A stretch of 64,000 nucleotides of DNA from Psychrobium sp051201665 (GTDB lineage: Bacteria > Pseudomonadota > Gammaproteobacteria > Enterobacterales > Psychrobiaceae): assembly GCF_051201665.1 (NCBI RefSeq), contig NZ_CP179210.1, positions 2,232,001 to 2,296,000 of the forward strand. The letters are read 5' to 3'. Position numbers and translations under genes: made by a program. This document shows positions 1 to 8,653 of the stretch, in pieces (within the stretch, counting starts at the first letter, position 1; every line of letters begins with the position of its first letter). Below the pieces are notes generated by a model that saw nothing but the letters and a program-made list of their open reading frames with translations, was not told where the DNA came from and ran no database searches.

Positions 1-1
1 A

Positions 2-37
2 GATGACGGTGCTCAGCCGGGGATGCGTGTTAAATAA
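2..37 (+). CDS. 3' end of an unidentified gene
   Basis: The only frame open from the window edge on this strand ends ...DDGAQPGMRVK followed by TAA at 35-37, and a good terminator follows 16 bases later, so this is probably the tail of a real gene. Eleven residues are too few to assign a family. The GMRV ending resembles the C termini of some RND-efflux adaptor proteins, but that is only an impression. Confidence 0.45.
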   Translation, partial: DDGAQPGMRVK

Positions 38-53
38 TCCTTAAAGTCATCAC

Positions 54-81
54 AAAAACGGCGCTAGATGCGCCGTTTTTT
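54..81 (+). terminator. Rho-independent terminator
   Basis: Six-base-pair GC stem CGGCGC/GCGCCG with loop TAGAT, flanked by an A-run and a T-run. It lies just after the stop codon of the partial gene at the window start. Confidence 0.8.
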
Positions 82-144
82 ATACCTTCTATAAAACGTC
101 TCGTTAAGACGGCGTTTCTTGAAAATTACTAGGGTTTTAAATAA

Positions 145-304
145 TACCATTAATTGCATTAAATATTTGCCCACTTGTACTTGTTAAAATCAACTAAAAT
201 GGCGTTGCTCTCAATCCTAATAGCCAGCTATTAGTCAATCGAGCGCCTTGTTTTAGCTGATTTTCTCTACGCACAACAAGATCACTTACTTAATGCAATT
301 GGTA
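145..304 (+). mobile_element. MITE-like repeat, copy 1
   Basis: 160 bp non-coding repeat with inverted ends (TACCATTAATTGC...GCAATTGGTA) and an internal hairpin CTAATAGC-CA-GCTATTAG. It is almost identical in its core to copies at 18735-18891 and 25710-25869 and related to the one at 30929-31086. No transposase is present, so it would need to be moved in trans. Flanks here are TAA and TTA rather than a matching pair. Confidence 0.8.
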
Positions 305-696
305 TTATCGCGTTACATTTTATTTTATCCAATTGAATCCTCGATCGATTAACACGGTAATTAATTTATAGAGTATAGATTAGGGGATTATTATCAATAA
401 GTCATGATCTATAAGCGCAAGTATTTAGGCGGGTTTTTACAAAGAAATGATGTGTATTGGCGTTTAAAAGGCAGAGCAGACTTCTAATGCTTGTCGGTTG
501 AGCGATAATTTTTTCAGATCGCTATAATCTTTCCTAATGAATGTTTTTTCACGGTACATCACGTTTTATAAACTACTAACAACTCACAATTTATTGCACA
601 AACAGTCGATTTAATCAACTAAGCCTCCCTGACCAAATAATCGTATCGCTTAATTATGCATCTTTAATCATTATTAATCAGGAAGATCAAAAGACG
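305..696. other. Intergenic stretch without a gene
   Basis: About 390 bp of AT-rich sequence between the repeat and the SSB-like gene. A short inverted repeat AGCGAT/ATCGCT lies near 503-523. I see no convincing open frame, RNA gene or terminator. Confidence 0.5.
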
Positions 697-1341
697 CTAA
701 CTTAATACACAAGTATGCCCTTCAACCCAGTATTGATGATTAAAACTGTCGCCAACCTTCTTTGACTGCCCGCTTAGCGTGCCTTCTACCATCGCAAGCT
801 TTGGTGCGTTTTCTTGTGCAAGTTGATTAGCGATATATTTGGCAGTGGCACCTTTTAACTTCACTGCAGTGTGAATTGTCTTATCATCTAGATTCGATAC
901 ATCTAACTCCAAGGTTAATAAGTCAATCCCGTTGATGGTTTGCACAAGTTCTGAATGCTTAACAACGGTACCAACAAGATGGGCTTGATTCCAATTGATG
1001 GCTGTGGATTTTGGTATTAACTTAACCTGCTGCGCTTGAAGTGTGTCTTTACCGGTCGTCGCTTGACTTTGCAGCTGTCTAATTTGAGCACGTACGTAAA
1101 TACCTTGCCCCGCACTTGCATTAGCGACTGCGTTTTCTGCGTCGTTTCCTAATAGAGTGACGCTAAAGTAATTGCTATGTTCTTGCCAACTACCCTGGCT
1201 ATCTCTCCATTTTCGTTTAGTAATAACTTCCAAAGGCAACATCGCGGTACCATCAGCAAAGTAGCGAATTTGATTTTGCTTACTAACGATATTTCCTAAT
1301 AACACAATGTGGTTGTCATGAAGATTCACTGGATACTCCAA
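697..1341 (-). CDS. SSB-like protein with two OB-fold segments
   Basis: 214 residues. Residues about 9-108 read like a single-stranded-DNA-binding protein OB fold (HIVLLGNIV near the start, then WRDSQGSWQEHSNYFSV, GNDAENA and a GIYVRAQI strand). Residues about 119-213 look like a second, weaker OB fold starting AHLVGTVVK. The acidic DDDIPF-type tail of housekeeping SSB, which recruits partner proteins, is absent; the protein ends EGHTCVLS. It therefore may bind ssDNA but is not the main replication SSB. It stands alone, divergent from the DUF945 gene with about 115 bp of AT-rich promoter sequence between. The assignment rests on motif pattern only; a primosomal or plasmid/phage-type SSB paralogue is possible. 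Confidence 0.6.
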   Translation of the reverse strand: MEYPVNLHDNHIVLLGNIVSKQNQIRYFADGTAMLPLEVITKRKWRDSQGSWQEHSNYFSVTLLGNDAENAVANASAGQGIYVRAQIRQLQSQATTGKDTLQAQQVKLIPKSTAINWNQAHLVGTVVKHSELVQTINGIDLLTLELDVSNLDDKTIHTAVKLKGATAKYIANQLAQENAPKLAMVEGTLSGQSKKVGDSFNHQYWVEGHTCVLS

Positions 1342-1457
1342 CGATTATAATTACTACAATTATAATATAAAAATCAGTTTGTTATAAATTTAAATTGTGA
1401 AAATTTGAAAATACACCTATCCTTACACCGCAAACAAAATTACTCATTGGAATTAAC

Positions 1458-2729
1458 ATGACCAAAAATGGAATTATCGGCCTTTCAGCAGGAGCAATTG
1501 TCGTGCTTGGCGGTCTCACTTTTTACACTCATTCAGCATTCTCAAGCCAAATCGAACAAGCAATCGCTCAAAACAGCAATGATAAATATACATTATCAAT
1601 CGAATCTAAAGAAGACGGTTTACTGAGCAGCAAAGTTCAATACAAACTCACGCTCTATAAAAACGTTGCATCCCAAATGGGCACTAGCTTACCAGCCGAT
1701 GTAGATTTCTACGTTAACCATCATTATTCGAGCTACCCGCTGCTCGTGCATAGTCAATTTACATTAGATTTTACGAAGGGAGCTGGTAAATCTTTTGTGG
1801 ACGCGTTAAAAGTAGAAAGCATTGAGCACATGGCAACCTTAAGCACGAATCTATTAACGCATTCAAACGCACTCAATTTTGAGATACGTCCTGCTGTGTT
1901 AGAAGATCATGCAGAAAATGTTGTGACCATTGGTAATTTAAAAGCGAGCTTTGATGGCGATCTGGCATTTAGCCAAGGCGATTTTGCTTTTGCATTTAGC
2001 GAAATGGCAGCAGAAATGAAACAAGGCGGACGTTTCCAGATGAAAAGCCTAACTAGCGCAGGAGAGATTGACTCGCACAGCGGCCTTACTTTTACAAGAA
2101 ACTCCGTTAGCGCGTTAGAAGAAGCGAGTTTCAACAATGAAGCGGTGTTAGAGAGTTGGTCAGTAAACCACTTAACAGCTATTTCATCGTCAAAAGGCTT
2201 CGATACTGATGTGATTTCTGGTGAAACAAAGCTTGCAGTTCAATCTGTGAAAGTAAAGAATGCGTTGTTGGACTACTTGGTAACTGATACTGAACTTGAG
2301 TTATTGATTCAGAACCTTGATAAAGCAAGCTTTATCGAATTGAATAGAATATCTAGCTCTGCCCCGCAGTTGCCAGAAATATTGGCCTCAACTGAAGGCA
2401 TCATTAACCGTGGTTTTGATGGTAAGATTACCAAGTTAAAAACGACAGTGAACGATGTTGCGCTTGACTCATCAGGAACTTTTGAATTTCCTGCTTACGC
2501 GGGCGAGATGAATCAGCAAATGATCATGATGCATGCCCTTCAAAATTTCAGTCTCGACTATACAGCAAACCTATCAAATAATTATGCTGAAGTATTTCCA
2601 CAATATGCACCTATGATTGATGGTTTAACCGCACAAGGCTTTGCAGCCAAAGATCAAGACGGCAATGTAAGCACGACTATTAAAATTAAGGATATGGCGA
2701 TCACTGCAAATGACAAGCGTATTCGCTAA
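1458..2729 (+). CDS. DUF945 (YdgA-like) membrane-anchored protein
   Basis: 423 residues. A short N terminus is followed by one hydrophobic segment (residues about 5-24, IIGLSAGAIVVLGGLTFY), then a long soluble, probably periplasmic domain rich in beta-strand patterns. The length and the opening match the DUF945/YdgA family, whose members are inner-membrane-anchored periplasmic proteins of unknown biochemical role. The start ATG sits after a plausible ribosome site (GGAATTAAC). The gene is monocistronic, ending just before a bidirectional terminator shared with pyrC. Nothing in the sequence indicates enzymatic activity. Confidence 0.75.
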   Translation: MTKNGIIGLSAGAIVVLGGLTFYTHSAFSSQIEQAIAQNSNDKYTLSIESKEDGLLSSKVQYKLTLYKNVASQMGTSLPADVDFYVNHHYSSYPLLVHSQFTLDFTKGAGKSFVDALKVESIEHMATLSTNLLTHSNALNFEIRPAVLEDHAENVVTIGNLKASFDGDLAFSQGDFAFAFSEMAAEMKQGGRFQMKSLTSAGEIDSHSGLTFTRNSVSALEEASFNNEAVLESWSVNHLTAISSSKGFDTDVISGETKLAVQSVKVKNALLDYLVTDTELELLIQNLDKASFIELNRISSSAPQLPEILASTEGIINRGFDGKITKLKTTVNDVALDSSGTFEFPAYAGEMNQQMIMMHALQNFSLDYTANLSNNYAEVFPQYAPMIDGLTAQGFAAKDQDGNVSTTIKIKDMAITANDKRIR

Positions 2730-2761
2730 TTAATATACAGTTAAACAATTAAATTAAAAAT

Positions 2762-2787
2762 AAGGGCGCCAAATGAGGCGCCCTTTT
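2762..2787. terminator. Bidirectional terminator
   Basis: Nine-pair stem AAGGGCGCC/GGCGCCCTT around loop AAATGA, placed between the converging ends of the DUF945 gene and pyrC, so it can serve both. Confidence 0.8.
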
Positions 2788-2792
2788 AATCA

Positions 2793-3830
2793 CTAACAGT
2801 CAGTCACTGTCCAATCAATCGTTTCCGTTGCCTTTAATGGCACGACTATATCACTGCCAAGGGGCAATGTTTCTGGTACCGTCCACGACGATTTTTCTAA
2901 GGTAATCGTGTCTTGATTGCGGGCAATACCGTAGAAGTCTGGGCCAAAGTGAGAAGCAAAGCCTTCTAATTTTTCCAGAGCATTTTCTTTATCAAAGACT
3001 TCAGCGTATAACTCAATTGCTGCGAATGCCGTGTAAGCCCCCGCACAACCACATGCATTCTCTTTATTGTCTTTAGTATGTGGCGCCGAATCGGTTCCAA
3101 GGAAGAATTTCGGGCTACCGCTTATTGCTGCCTCAATTAACGCTTGTTGATGAGTATTGCGTTTCAAAATTGGAAGACAGTAATAATGTGGCTTAATGCC
3201 GCCCACTAGCATGTGGTTTCGGTTATACAATAAGTGATGAGCTGTTATGGTTGCGCCAACGTTTGCTGGAGCTGACATGACAAAATCAACGGCTTGCTTT
3301 GTTGTGATGTGTTCCATGACGACTTTCAATGAAGGAAAATCACGGACTACATTAGATAAAATTTTGCTGATGAATATTGCTTCACGGTCGAATATATCAA
3401 TGTCATTATCAGTCACTTCACCATGGACAAGTAGTGGCATGCCAAGTTCGCTCATCATCTTAAGCACTGGATAGATATTTTTAACATCAGTAACGCCTGA
3501 TGCTGAATTCGTTGTTGCACCTGCAGGGTAGAGTTTCGCCGCGTATACTTTCCCACTCTCGAAGGCTAGCTTCATTTCCTGCGGTGAAGTTGAATCTGTG
3601 AGATAAATAACCATCAAGGGTTCAAAGTTACTACCCGTAGGCTTATTAGCAATGATCCGTTCACGATAACTTAACGCTTGTTCAGTGGTCGTTACTGGCG
3701 GCACTAAATTAGGCATAATAATCGCGCGTCCCATGTATTTAGCGCTATCAGGAACGGTTGTTGCTAATGCTTCTTCATCTCTTACGTGTAAATGCCAATC
3801 GTCGGGACGTGTAATGGTAATTTTTGTCAT
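2793..3830 (-). CDS. pyrC: Dihydroorotase
   Basis: Class II zinc dihydroorotase, third step of de novo pyrimidine synthesis (N-carbamoyl-aspartate to dihydroorotate), cytosolic. The protein follows E. coli PyrC along its whole length: RPDDWHLHVRD with metal ligands H13 and H15, AKLYPAG with the carbamylated lysine K99, LVHGEV, HITTK, and GTDSAPH near the C-terminal third. I start at the ATG at 3830 (MTKITITRPDD). A GTG four codons upstream is also in frame, but the AGTGAG just before the ATG fits as its ribosome site and the family starts here. Monocistronic. Confidence 0.95.
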   Translation of the reverse strand: MTKITITRPDDWHLHVRDEEALATTVPDSAKYMGRAIIMPNLVPPVTTTEQALSYRERIIANKPTGSNFEPLMVIYLTDSTSPQEMKLAFESGKVYAAKLYPAGATTNSASGVTDVKNIYPVLKMMSELGMPLLVHGEVTDNDIDIFDREAIFISKILSNVVRDFPSLKVVMEHITTKQAVDFVMSAPANVGATITAHHLLYNRNHMLVGGIKPHYYCLPILKRNTHQQALIEAAISGSPKFFLGTDSAPHTKDNKENACGCAGAYTAFAAIELYAEVFDKENALEKLEGFASHFGPDFYGIARNQDTITLEKSSWTVPETLPLGSDIVVPLKATETIDWTVTDC

Positions 3831-4033
3831 AAAGAAGCTCACTTATAGTCATTATTAAATTGGCGCATAGTTTAGAGATTAGTCACTATCAAGTAAAGGT
3901 ATAGCACTGACTGAGCGATAAATTAATCAGTTATTCATTGATTACGATCTTTGTCGCGCACTTCATTAGGTTTTGGTTTAGAATAGCGCCAACAATATGG
4001 CTAATTCAGCCACAAATTTTAGGAAATTATACT

Positions 4034-4363
4034 ATGGCTAAGACGTCAGCAATTGATAGCGACTTACTAATCGGTTTTGCATTAGATCTCTTTGAAGAGC
4101 ACGCTGGAGACAATTTAGATGAGCCTGATCTTAATTATTATCTTGAACAATGTGATTCAGCTGCTGCTGTTGAACTCGTCAGTGCGTTCAATGATTGGCA
4201 AGAAGTCGCAGACTTAACGCAAGACCAATTAGATAATGATTATATTGAAGTACGGATCGGTTTGATGGAAGACGATGAATTTGATCTTATCTATGCTCGC
4301 GTTCTTTTAAAAGCAAATCAGAAACAATTAGACGAGTTCAGCCAAATAAAGTGGAAACGTTAA
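4034..4363 (+). CDS. Small acidic hypothetical protein
   Basis: 109 residues from the ATG at 4034, chosen because AGGAAATT lies just upstream; the frame stays open another 96 bases upstream but that extension (MITIFVAHFIRFW...) lacks a good ribosome site. The protein is acidic and helical in pattern (SDLLIGFALDLFEEHAGDNLDEPDLNYYLEQC, quoted in pieces: SDLLIGFALDLFEEH, then GDNLDEPDLNYYLEQ). No membrane segment or signal peptide. I do not recognise the family. It ends at a terminator shared with the converging yebC-type gene. Confidence 0.7.
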   Translation: MAKTSAIDSDLLIGFALDLFEEHAGDNLDEPDLNYYLEQCDSAAAVELVSAFNDWQEVADLTQDQLDNDYIEVRIGLMEDDEFDLIYARVLLKANQKQLDEFSQIKWKR

Positions 4364-4377
4364 CGTTTTAAATGCAA

Positions 4378-4406
4378 TAAAAAAGCCGACTTGATGTCGG
4401 CTTTTT
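4378..4406. terminator. Bidirectional terminator
   Basis: Stem AAAAGCCGAC/GTCGGCTTTT with loop TTGAT and a T-run, between two converging genes. Confidence 0.8.
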
Positions 4407-4422
4407 CGTGCATAGGTAATAC

Positions 4423-5145
4423 CTATTCAGGCAACACCGCGTTGTGATAAACATTTTGAACGTCGTCACAATCATCCAGCATCGTTTGGAATTTTTCAAA
4501 ATCAGCTAAATCATCAGCACCAATTTCTGACTCTGTTTGTGAAACAAACGTTATCTCTTCAACTTCAAACTCTAATTCACTGTCCATGTCATTCAATGCA
4601 CTTTTTACCTTAAAAAACTCAGTGTGAGGCGCAAAAACAGTGATCTTACCATCTTCATTTTCGATATCAGTTACATCTACATCAGCTTCTAACAGCGCTT
4701 CATACGCCGCATCTTCATCGCTACCTTCGTATCTAAAGATAGCTAGGTGATCGAACATGTGAGCAACAGTACCGGTACTGCCAATTTTCGCATGTGATTT
4801 AACGAAACAGTTACGGACTTCAGTGTACGTACGCTTATTGTTATCTGTTAGACAATCAACAATAACCATACATCCACCAGGACCAAAACCTTCGTAACGC
4901 GCAGTTTCATAATTTTCACCACCACCACCAGTTGCCTTTTCAATTGCACGGTCAATTACATGAGTGGGGACTTGGTCTTTTTTGGCTTTTTCGATCAATC
5001 GCTTTAAAGAGATGTTGGTATCTGGGTCCGACCCGCCATTTTTCGCACTAACGTAAATTTCTTTACCGTAACGAGAGTAAACTCGAACCTTAGCACCTTG
5101 GGTTTTTGCCATCGATGCTTTTCTGTTTTCAAAACTACGACCCAT
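4423..5145 (-). CDS. YebC/PmpR family regulator (YeeN type)
   Basis: 240 residues matching the YebC/TACO1 family: MGRSFENRK start, GGSDPDTN, RAIEKATGGGG, YEGFGPGG, and the C-terminal DDVQNVYHN block. The opening MGR and the residues that follow resemble E. coli YeeN more than YebC. Members bind DNA as regulators and some assist ribosomes on difficult proline stretches; which role applies here cannot be told. It lies alone between two convergent/divergent neighbours, with an inverted repeat GCTCCGA/TCGGAGC about 30 bp upstream (5175-5203) that could be regulatory. Confidence 0.9.
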   Translation of the reverse strand: MGRSFENRKASMAKTQGAKVRVYSRYGKEIYVSAKNGGSDPDTNISLKRLIEKAKKDQVPTHVIDRAIEKATGGGGENYETARYEGFGPGGCMVIVDCLTDNNKRTYTEVRNCFVKSHAKIGSTGTVAHMFDHLAIFRYEGSDEDAAYEALLEADVDVTDIENEDGKITVFAPHTEFFKVKSALNDMDSELEFEVEEITFVSQTESEIGADDLADFEKFQTMLDDCDDVQNVYHNAVLPE

Positions 5146-5254
5146 TATTGTTCTCTTTATTTAATTCAAAAATTATGCTCCGATTCTAACAGAATTTCGG
5201 AGCAAGAAGCTAGCAACGAAATCCTGCTCGTTGCTTTAATAAACAACTAGTTTG

Positions 5255-8248
5255 TTAGTCAAATCGGCGTCGAAGCAGACCCGCAATTGCCAAGGCAATA
5301 AATACAAAACCGATCTTACCACCGGAGGAACCTTCGTCTTGAACGGATGATATGTTCGATGTCCCAGACACGATCACTAGTTTGGTTACTTTATTAGTCG
5401 TTGCGGTTGCGTCAGTCACATTGAGCGTGACATTGTAAGCCCCACTGTTTGCATAAACATGATTTGGCGATTGCTCAGTAGATGACTGCCCATCACCAAA
5501 ATCCCAATTTACGACGACATCACCGGAAGGGTTGTTAATTTGACTTGAAAAAGTAACTACCTGACTCGCTGCCGTATAAGTAAAATCAGTGTTTAGCGCA
5601 CTTTTAATCGTGACATTCAGTTCTTTCGTTACTTCTTGGCCAATCGCATCCGTCACACTAAGAAAAATGTCATATTCACCGATACTGGTATACACATGAT
5701 TTAACGTGGCTTGACTGGATGTATTGCCGTCGCCAAGGTTCCATTGATAACTAAATGGCGCTATTCCACCTGATACCGTGCTGGTGACACTCACCATAAA
5801 TATATTTGAACTGTCTTGTTCACGTGATGCGTCAAGTATCAACTGTTCACCAACCGTTACCAATTGCTTCGCCTCAAACGTTGCACCAGAGGTATCTTCA
5901 ATCGTTAAAGAAACATTATACTGACCCCCTATTTGATATTGATGCTTTGGTGCAGTCAATAATGAAGTATGGCCGTCACCGAAGTCCCAGCTAGTCTTGA
6001 CAACGGAGTAACTTGAAACAGCCTGGTGACTGAAACTAACATCACGTCCAACTCTTTGTGCCGCGATCTCGGTGGAAAGTTCAATCGCCGTTCTACTCAA
6101 AGATATGGTTGCATTACGGCTTGTTGCGTCTTGCGCTGTGACCGAGAAGTCTATCCCCCACAATGGTAATTTCGTCCCATTTTGTGGCTGTTCAGGAGAA
6201 CTATAGTCATCAGCATCACTAAAATGGCTATTTGCTGTTAAATGCTCGTCACCTTGGAGCGGTGTTTGTGGGAAGATGCTAAATGCTGCATCGCGTATTT
6301 GGCGCTCAGTATTACCAAAACTTAAACGATGTTGATCTGCATCAACCACTGCAATAAACCCTTGGCCAGGATGTTCACTCGAATTATTATTGGTAAATGC
6401 ATCATTTCGATACCACAACAATATACCGGGATCGTAATTTTCACCAACCAATCCAGCATCAAGTTTTTCATTCGATCGTAGCTGTATATAATAGTATTCG
6501 GGAGCAGCGTCTTTATAATCTGAGATCCGTTTGAACGAAGAAAAGCCTTTTACATCAGTGAGTTCGACACTGGTTTCAAAATCATTAATCGCTTGTCGAT
6601 CAGATCCGGTGATTAGATTAATGTCATCAACCGCAAGACCAAAACCGCCTACAGCGGGATCCGTCACGTACTCAATGGATAGGGTAACCTGTTGCCCTTG
6701 CCATGAACTAAGATTAAAAATCAAATTTGTCCATGGCGAGTCAGTTAACTTACCCGTCAAAAGGTGCGCTACATCTGAGATATTGGTAGACGATGGCACG
6801 GTAAAGTCATTACTCAACGGATTGCCATTAATTAAGAACCTTGCATAGTCGTATCCTTCTTCAATATCCCAACGCGCCCACAATGAAAGTTGAGCGTTAG
6901 GCGCATCTGGAATAGTTAATATGAAATCTTGGCGAAAATGTGTCTCGTCTTGGTGGTCTGCAAGTAGTTGAAACTCACCTTGCTGTGCTTTTCCAAATAG
7001 CTCTTTATGGGATGGCAACGTAATCTTTGCCTGATTGATTTTGTCATCATGATCGCTTGCTTGCGTTAGCGCAATTTGAATACCAGCTGTGTTAAGCGTA
7101 TTAGCATTGATATCTTGTTGATTAAGCCAATTGCCACCGAATTTTTGTTGCAATAAATCTCTTGCCAAAGGGCTAAAGGACGTCGGTTGTGTGCCACGAC
7201 GTTCACCGAGCCAACTCCCGCCAGACATAATGGACCAATATCCCACCGGTGAACCAACTAAAGTTGACTTAAGATCATATTCGTCATCTAGTCCTAAATC
7301 ATGACCAAACTCATGGGCAATTACACCAGAACCAGAATCTATTGGCACAATCGTATAGTTCTTAACCTTAATATTACTGCCAGTGATATTTGCTTCCTTT
7401 TCACTCACCGAAAAGCGATGCGACCAAATTGCATTGGTGCCTAGTATTCCACCGCCCGCTTCTTCACCTACACTAGCATGCACGATTAACACATGATCGA
7501 TATAGCCGTCCGGTTCGTCGGTAATATTATCATTGTCTAGATCTTGAGGATCCTTTTTATCGAAATCAATAAGGCTTACACCACCATCGGCCACCGCGGC
7601 TTCAATGGCTTCTACAACCAATACTTCGACATTAGTATCGGATCCACCGTCGCCATTACCGCCGTAGAAAGCAGCTGATTGTTTCGAACGGTACCAACCA
7701 AATGCTTGTCCATTGAAATTAAACGTGTTTCCAGACTCAAGACTATAATATTGATTCACAGACATTAACGTTTCATTGTCTGGGCCTTTAAATCCATTGG
7801 ATGAAAACAACAGATCCTGATAATGCGCTAATGAATAATCACTATAAAACAAATCGGTGTCATTGCTTGAGAGTCCGTTGTTGGCATAGGTGAGATTGGG
7901 AAAATCAATTAACACGGCAAGAACGTTAACATCTGTGGCTTGTTTTACAGCCGCCGCTGAGTACTGCTGTTTAAACTTTGTCGCTGTATCCGGGATCCGA
8001 TAATTTTGTGGTAATTTATTGTGCCGCTTGTCTTGTGCACGATAACGCTGAATATACGCGCTAATCTTTTCTTGTATTTCGGCATCACTATCTTCTGGGG
8101 TAATCTCGCCGCGTTTTTTGAGCCAATATGCAATTTTTGACTCGCTTATTAATGCTTCATCAATGACACCCTTTGTATGGCGTGCTGCTAAAGCGACTGA
8201 GGAAAAAGCCATCATACTGGCCACGAATGATGCGACTACTTTTTGCAT
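5255..8248 (-). CDS. Secreted M6 metalloprotease (InhA/PrtV-like) with PKD repeats and GlyGly-CTERM
   Basis: 997 residues. Order: signal peptide (1-21, ending SSVALA), a charged propeptide-like segment (about 30-80), then an M6 peptidase domain with the zinc motif HEFGHDLGLDDEYD (H312, E313, H316). A jelly-roll-like region (about 430-560) follows, then three PKD domains marked by WDFGDG/WNLGDG/WDFGDG, and finally GSSGGKIGFVFIALAIAGLLRRRFD in pieces: a GG motif, a hydrophobic helix and RRRFD. That tail is the GlyGly-CTERM signal, processed by a rhombosortase for surface display or release through type II secretion. Likely role: extracellular protein degradation. Its first 13 bases overlap the end of the upstream lipoprotein gene, so the two are co-expressed. 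Confidence 0.92.
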   Translation of the reverse strand: MQKVVASFVASMMAFSSVALAARHTKGVIDEALISESKIAYWLKKRGEITPEDSDAEIQEKISAYIQRYRAQDKRHNKLPQNYRIPDTATKFKQQYSAAAVKQATDVNVLAVLIDFPNLTYANNGLSSNDTDLFYSDYSLAHYQDLLFSSNGFKGPDNETLMSVNQYYSLESGNTFNFNGQAFGWYRSKQSAAFYGGNGDGGSDTNVEVLVVEAIEAAVADGGVSLIDFDKKDPQDLDNDNITDEPDGYIDHVLIVHASVGEEAGGGILGTNAIWSHRFSVSEKEANITGSNIKVKNYTIVPIDSGSGVIAHEFGHDLGLDDEYDLKSTLVGSPVGYWSIMSGGSWLGERRGTQPTSFSPLARDLLQQKFGGNWLNQQDINANTLNTAGIQIALTQASDHDDKINQAKITLPSHKELFGKAQQGEFQLLADHQDETHFRQDFILTIPDAPNAQLSLWARWDIEEGYDYARFLINGNPLSNDFTVPSSTNISDVAHLLTGKLTDSPWTNLIFNLSSWQGQQVTLSIEYVTDPAVGGFGLAVDDINLITGSDRQAINDFETSVELTDVKGFSSFKRISDYKDAAPEYYYIQLRSNEKLDAGLVGENYDPGILLWYRNDAFTNNNSSEHPGQGFIAVVDADQHRLSFGNTERQIRDAAFSIFPQTPLQGDEHLTANSHFSDADDYSSPEQPQNGTKLPLWGIDFSVTAQDATSRNATISLSRTAIELSTEIAAQRVGRDVSFSHQAVSSYSVVKTSWDFGDGHTSLLTAPKHQYQIGGQYNVSLTIEDTSGATFEAKQLVTVGEQLILDASREQDSSNIFMVSVTSTVSGGIAPFSYQWNLGDGNTSSQATLNHVYTSIGEYDIFLSVTDAIGQEVTKELNVTIKSALNTDFTYTAASQVVTFSSQINNPSGDVVVNWDFGDGQSSTEQSPNHVYANSGAYNVTLNVTDATATTNKVTKLVIVSGTSNISSVQDEGSSGGKIGFVFIALAIAGLLRRRFD

Positions 8249-8514
8249 GGCATACCTCTATCGTTTTTTTGCTGAATATACGCATCTAATTTTTTATACT
8301 GCGTGTCTTTAGAATCACTTGCTTTGATATCACCCGATTTGATCAACATTGCAATGAGCTTGTCGCGGTCAATAATAGGAGGTGAAAGCTGGCAAGGTTT
8401 AACTTTGACTGACGATTTATCTATTGTCTGACTTGCTTGTGGCGATGAATGGTCAACACTTTCACATCCAACAATCATTAGTAAAGAAACAAAAACAACG
8501 TTACATTTTATCAT
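8236..8514 (-). CDS. Small lipoprotein paired with the M6 protease
   Basis: 92 residues. Signal sequence with lipobox ending IVGC (C17), so the mature protein is probably a lipid-anchored periplasmic or surface protein of about 75 residues. Residues about 53-83 (KLIAMLIKSGDIKASDS... KKLDAYIQQK) resemble the propeptide-like segment of the protease encoded immediately downstream (KIAYWLKKRGEITPEDS... EKISAYIQRY): about 13 identities over 29 aligned positions by eye. The gene overlaps the protease start by 13 bases. The context suggests a protease chaperone or inhibitor related to its prodomain; this is inference. No family recognised. Confidence 0.7.
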   Translation of the reverse strand: MIKCNVVFVSLLMIVGCESVDHSSPQASQTIDKSSVKVKPCQLSPPIIDRDKLIAMLIKSGDIKASDSKDTQYKKLDAYIQQKNDRGMPCKK

Positions 8515-8653
8515 TAGTACCTTATTTAATTATTGCACTTCTTTCAGTCTACTATAGCGCAACAGCACTAAATTTATTATTGAATTTAATGATTTATTTA
8601 GCCCCCTCTTTGTATACAATATAAATTAATTATATTAAACATTAAGGCATGCT

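Noticed and set aside
8424..8624. 66-codon plus-strand frame overlapping the lipoprotein gene
   Set aside because: Antisense to the lipoprotein, which has a clear lipobox and operon context.
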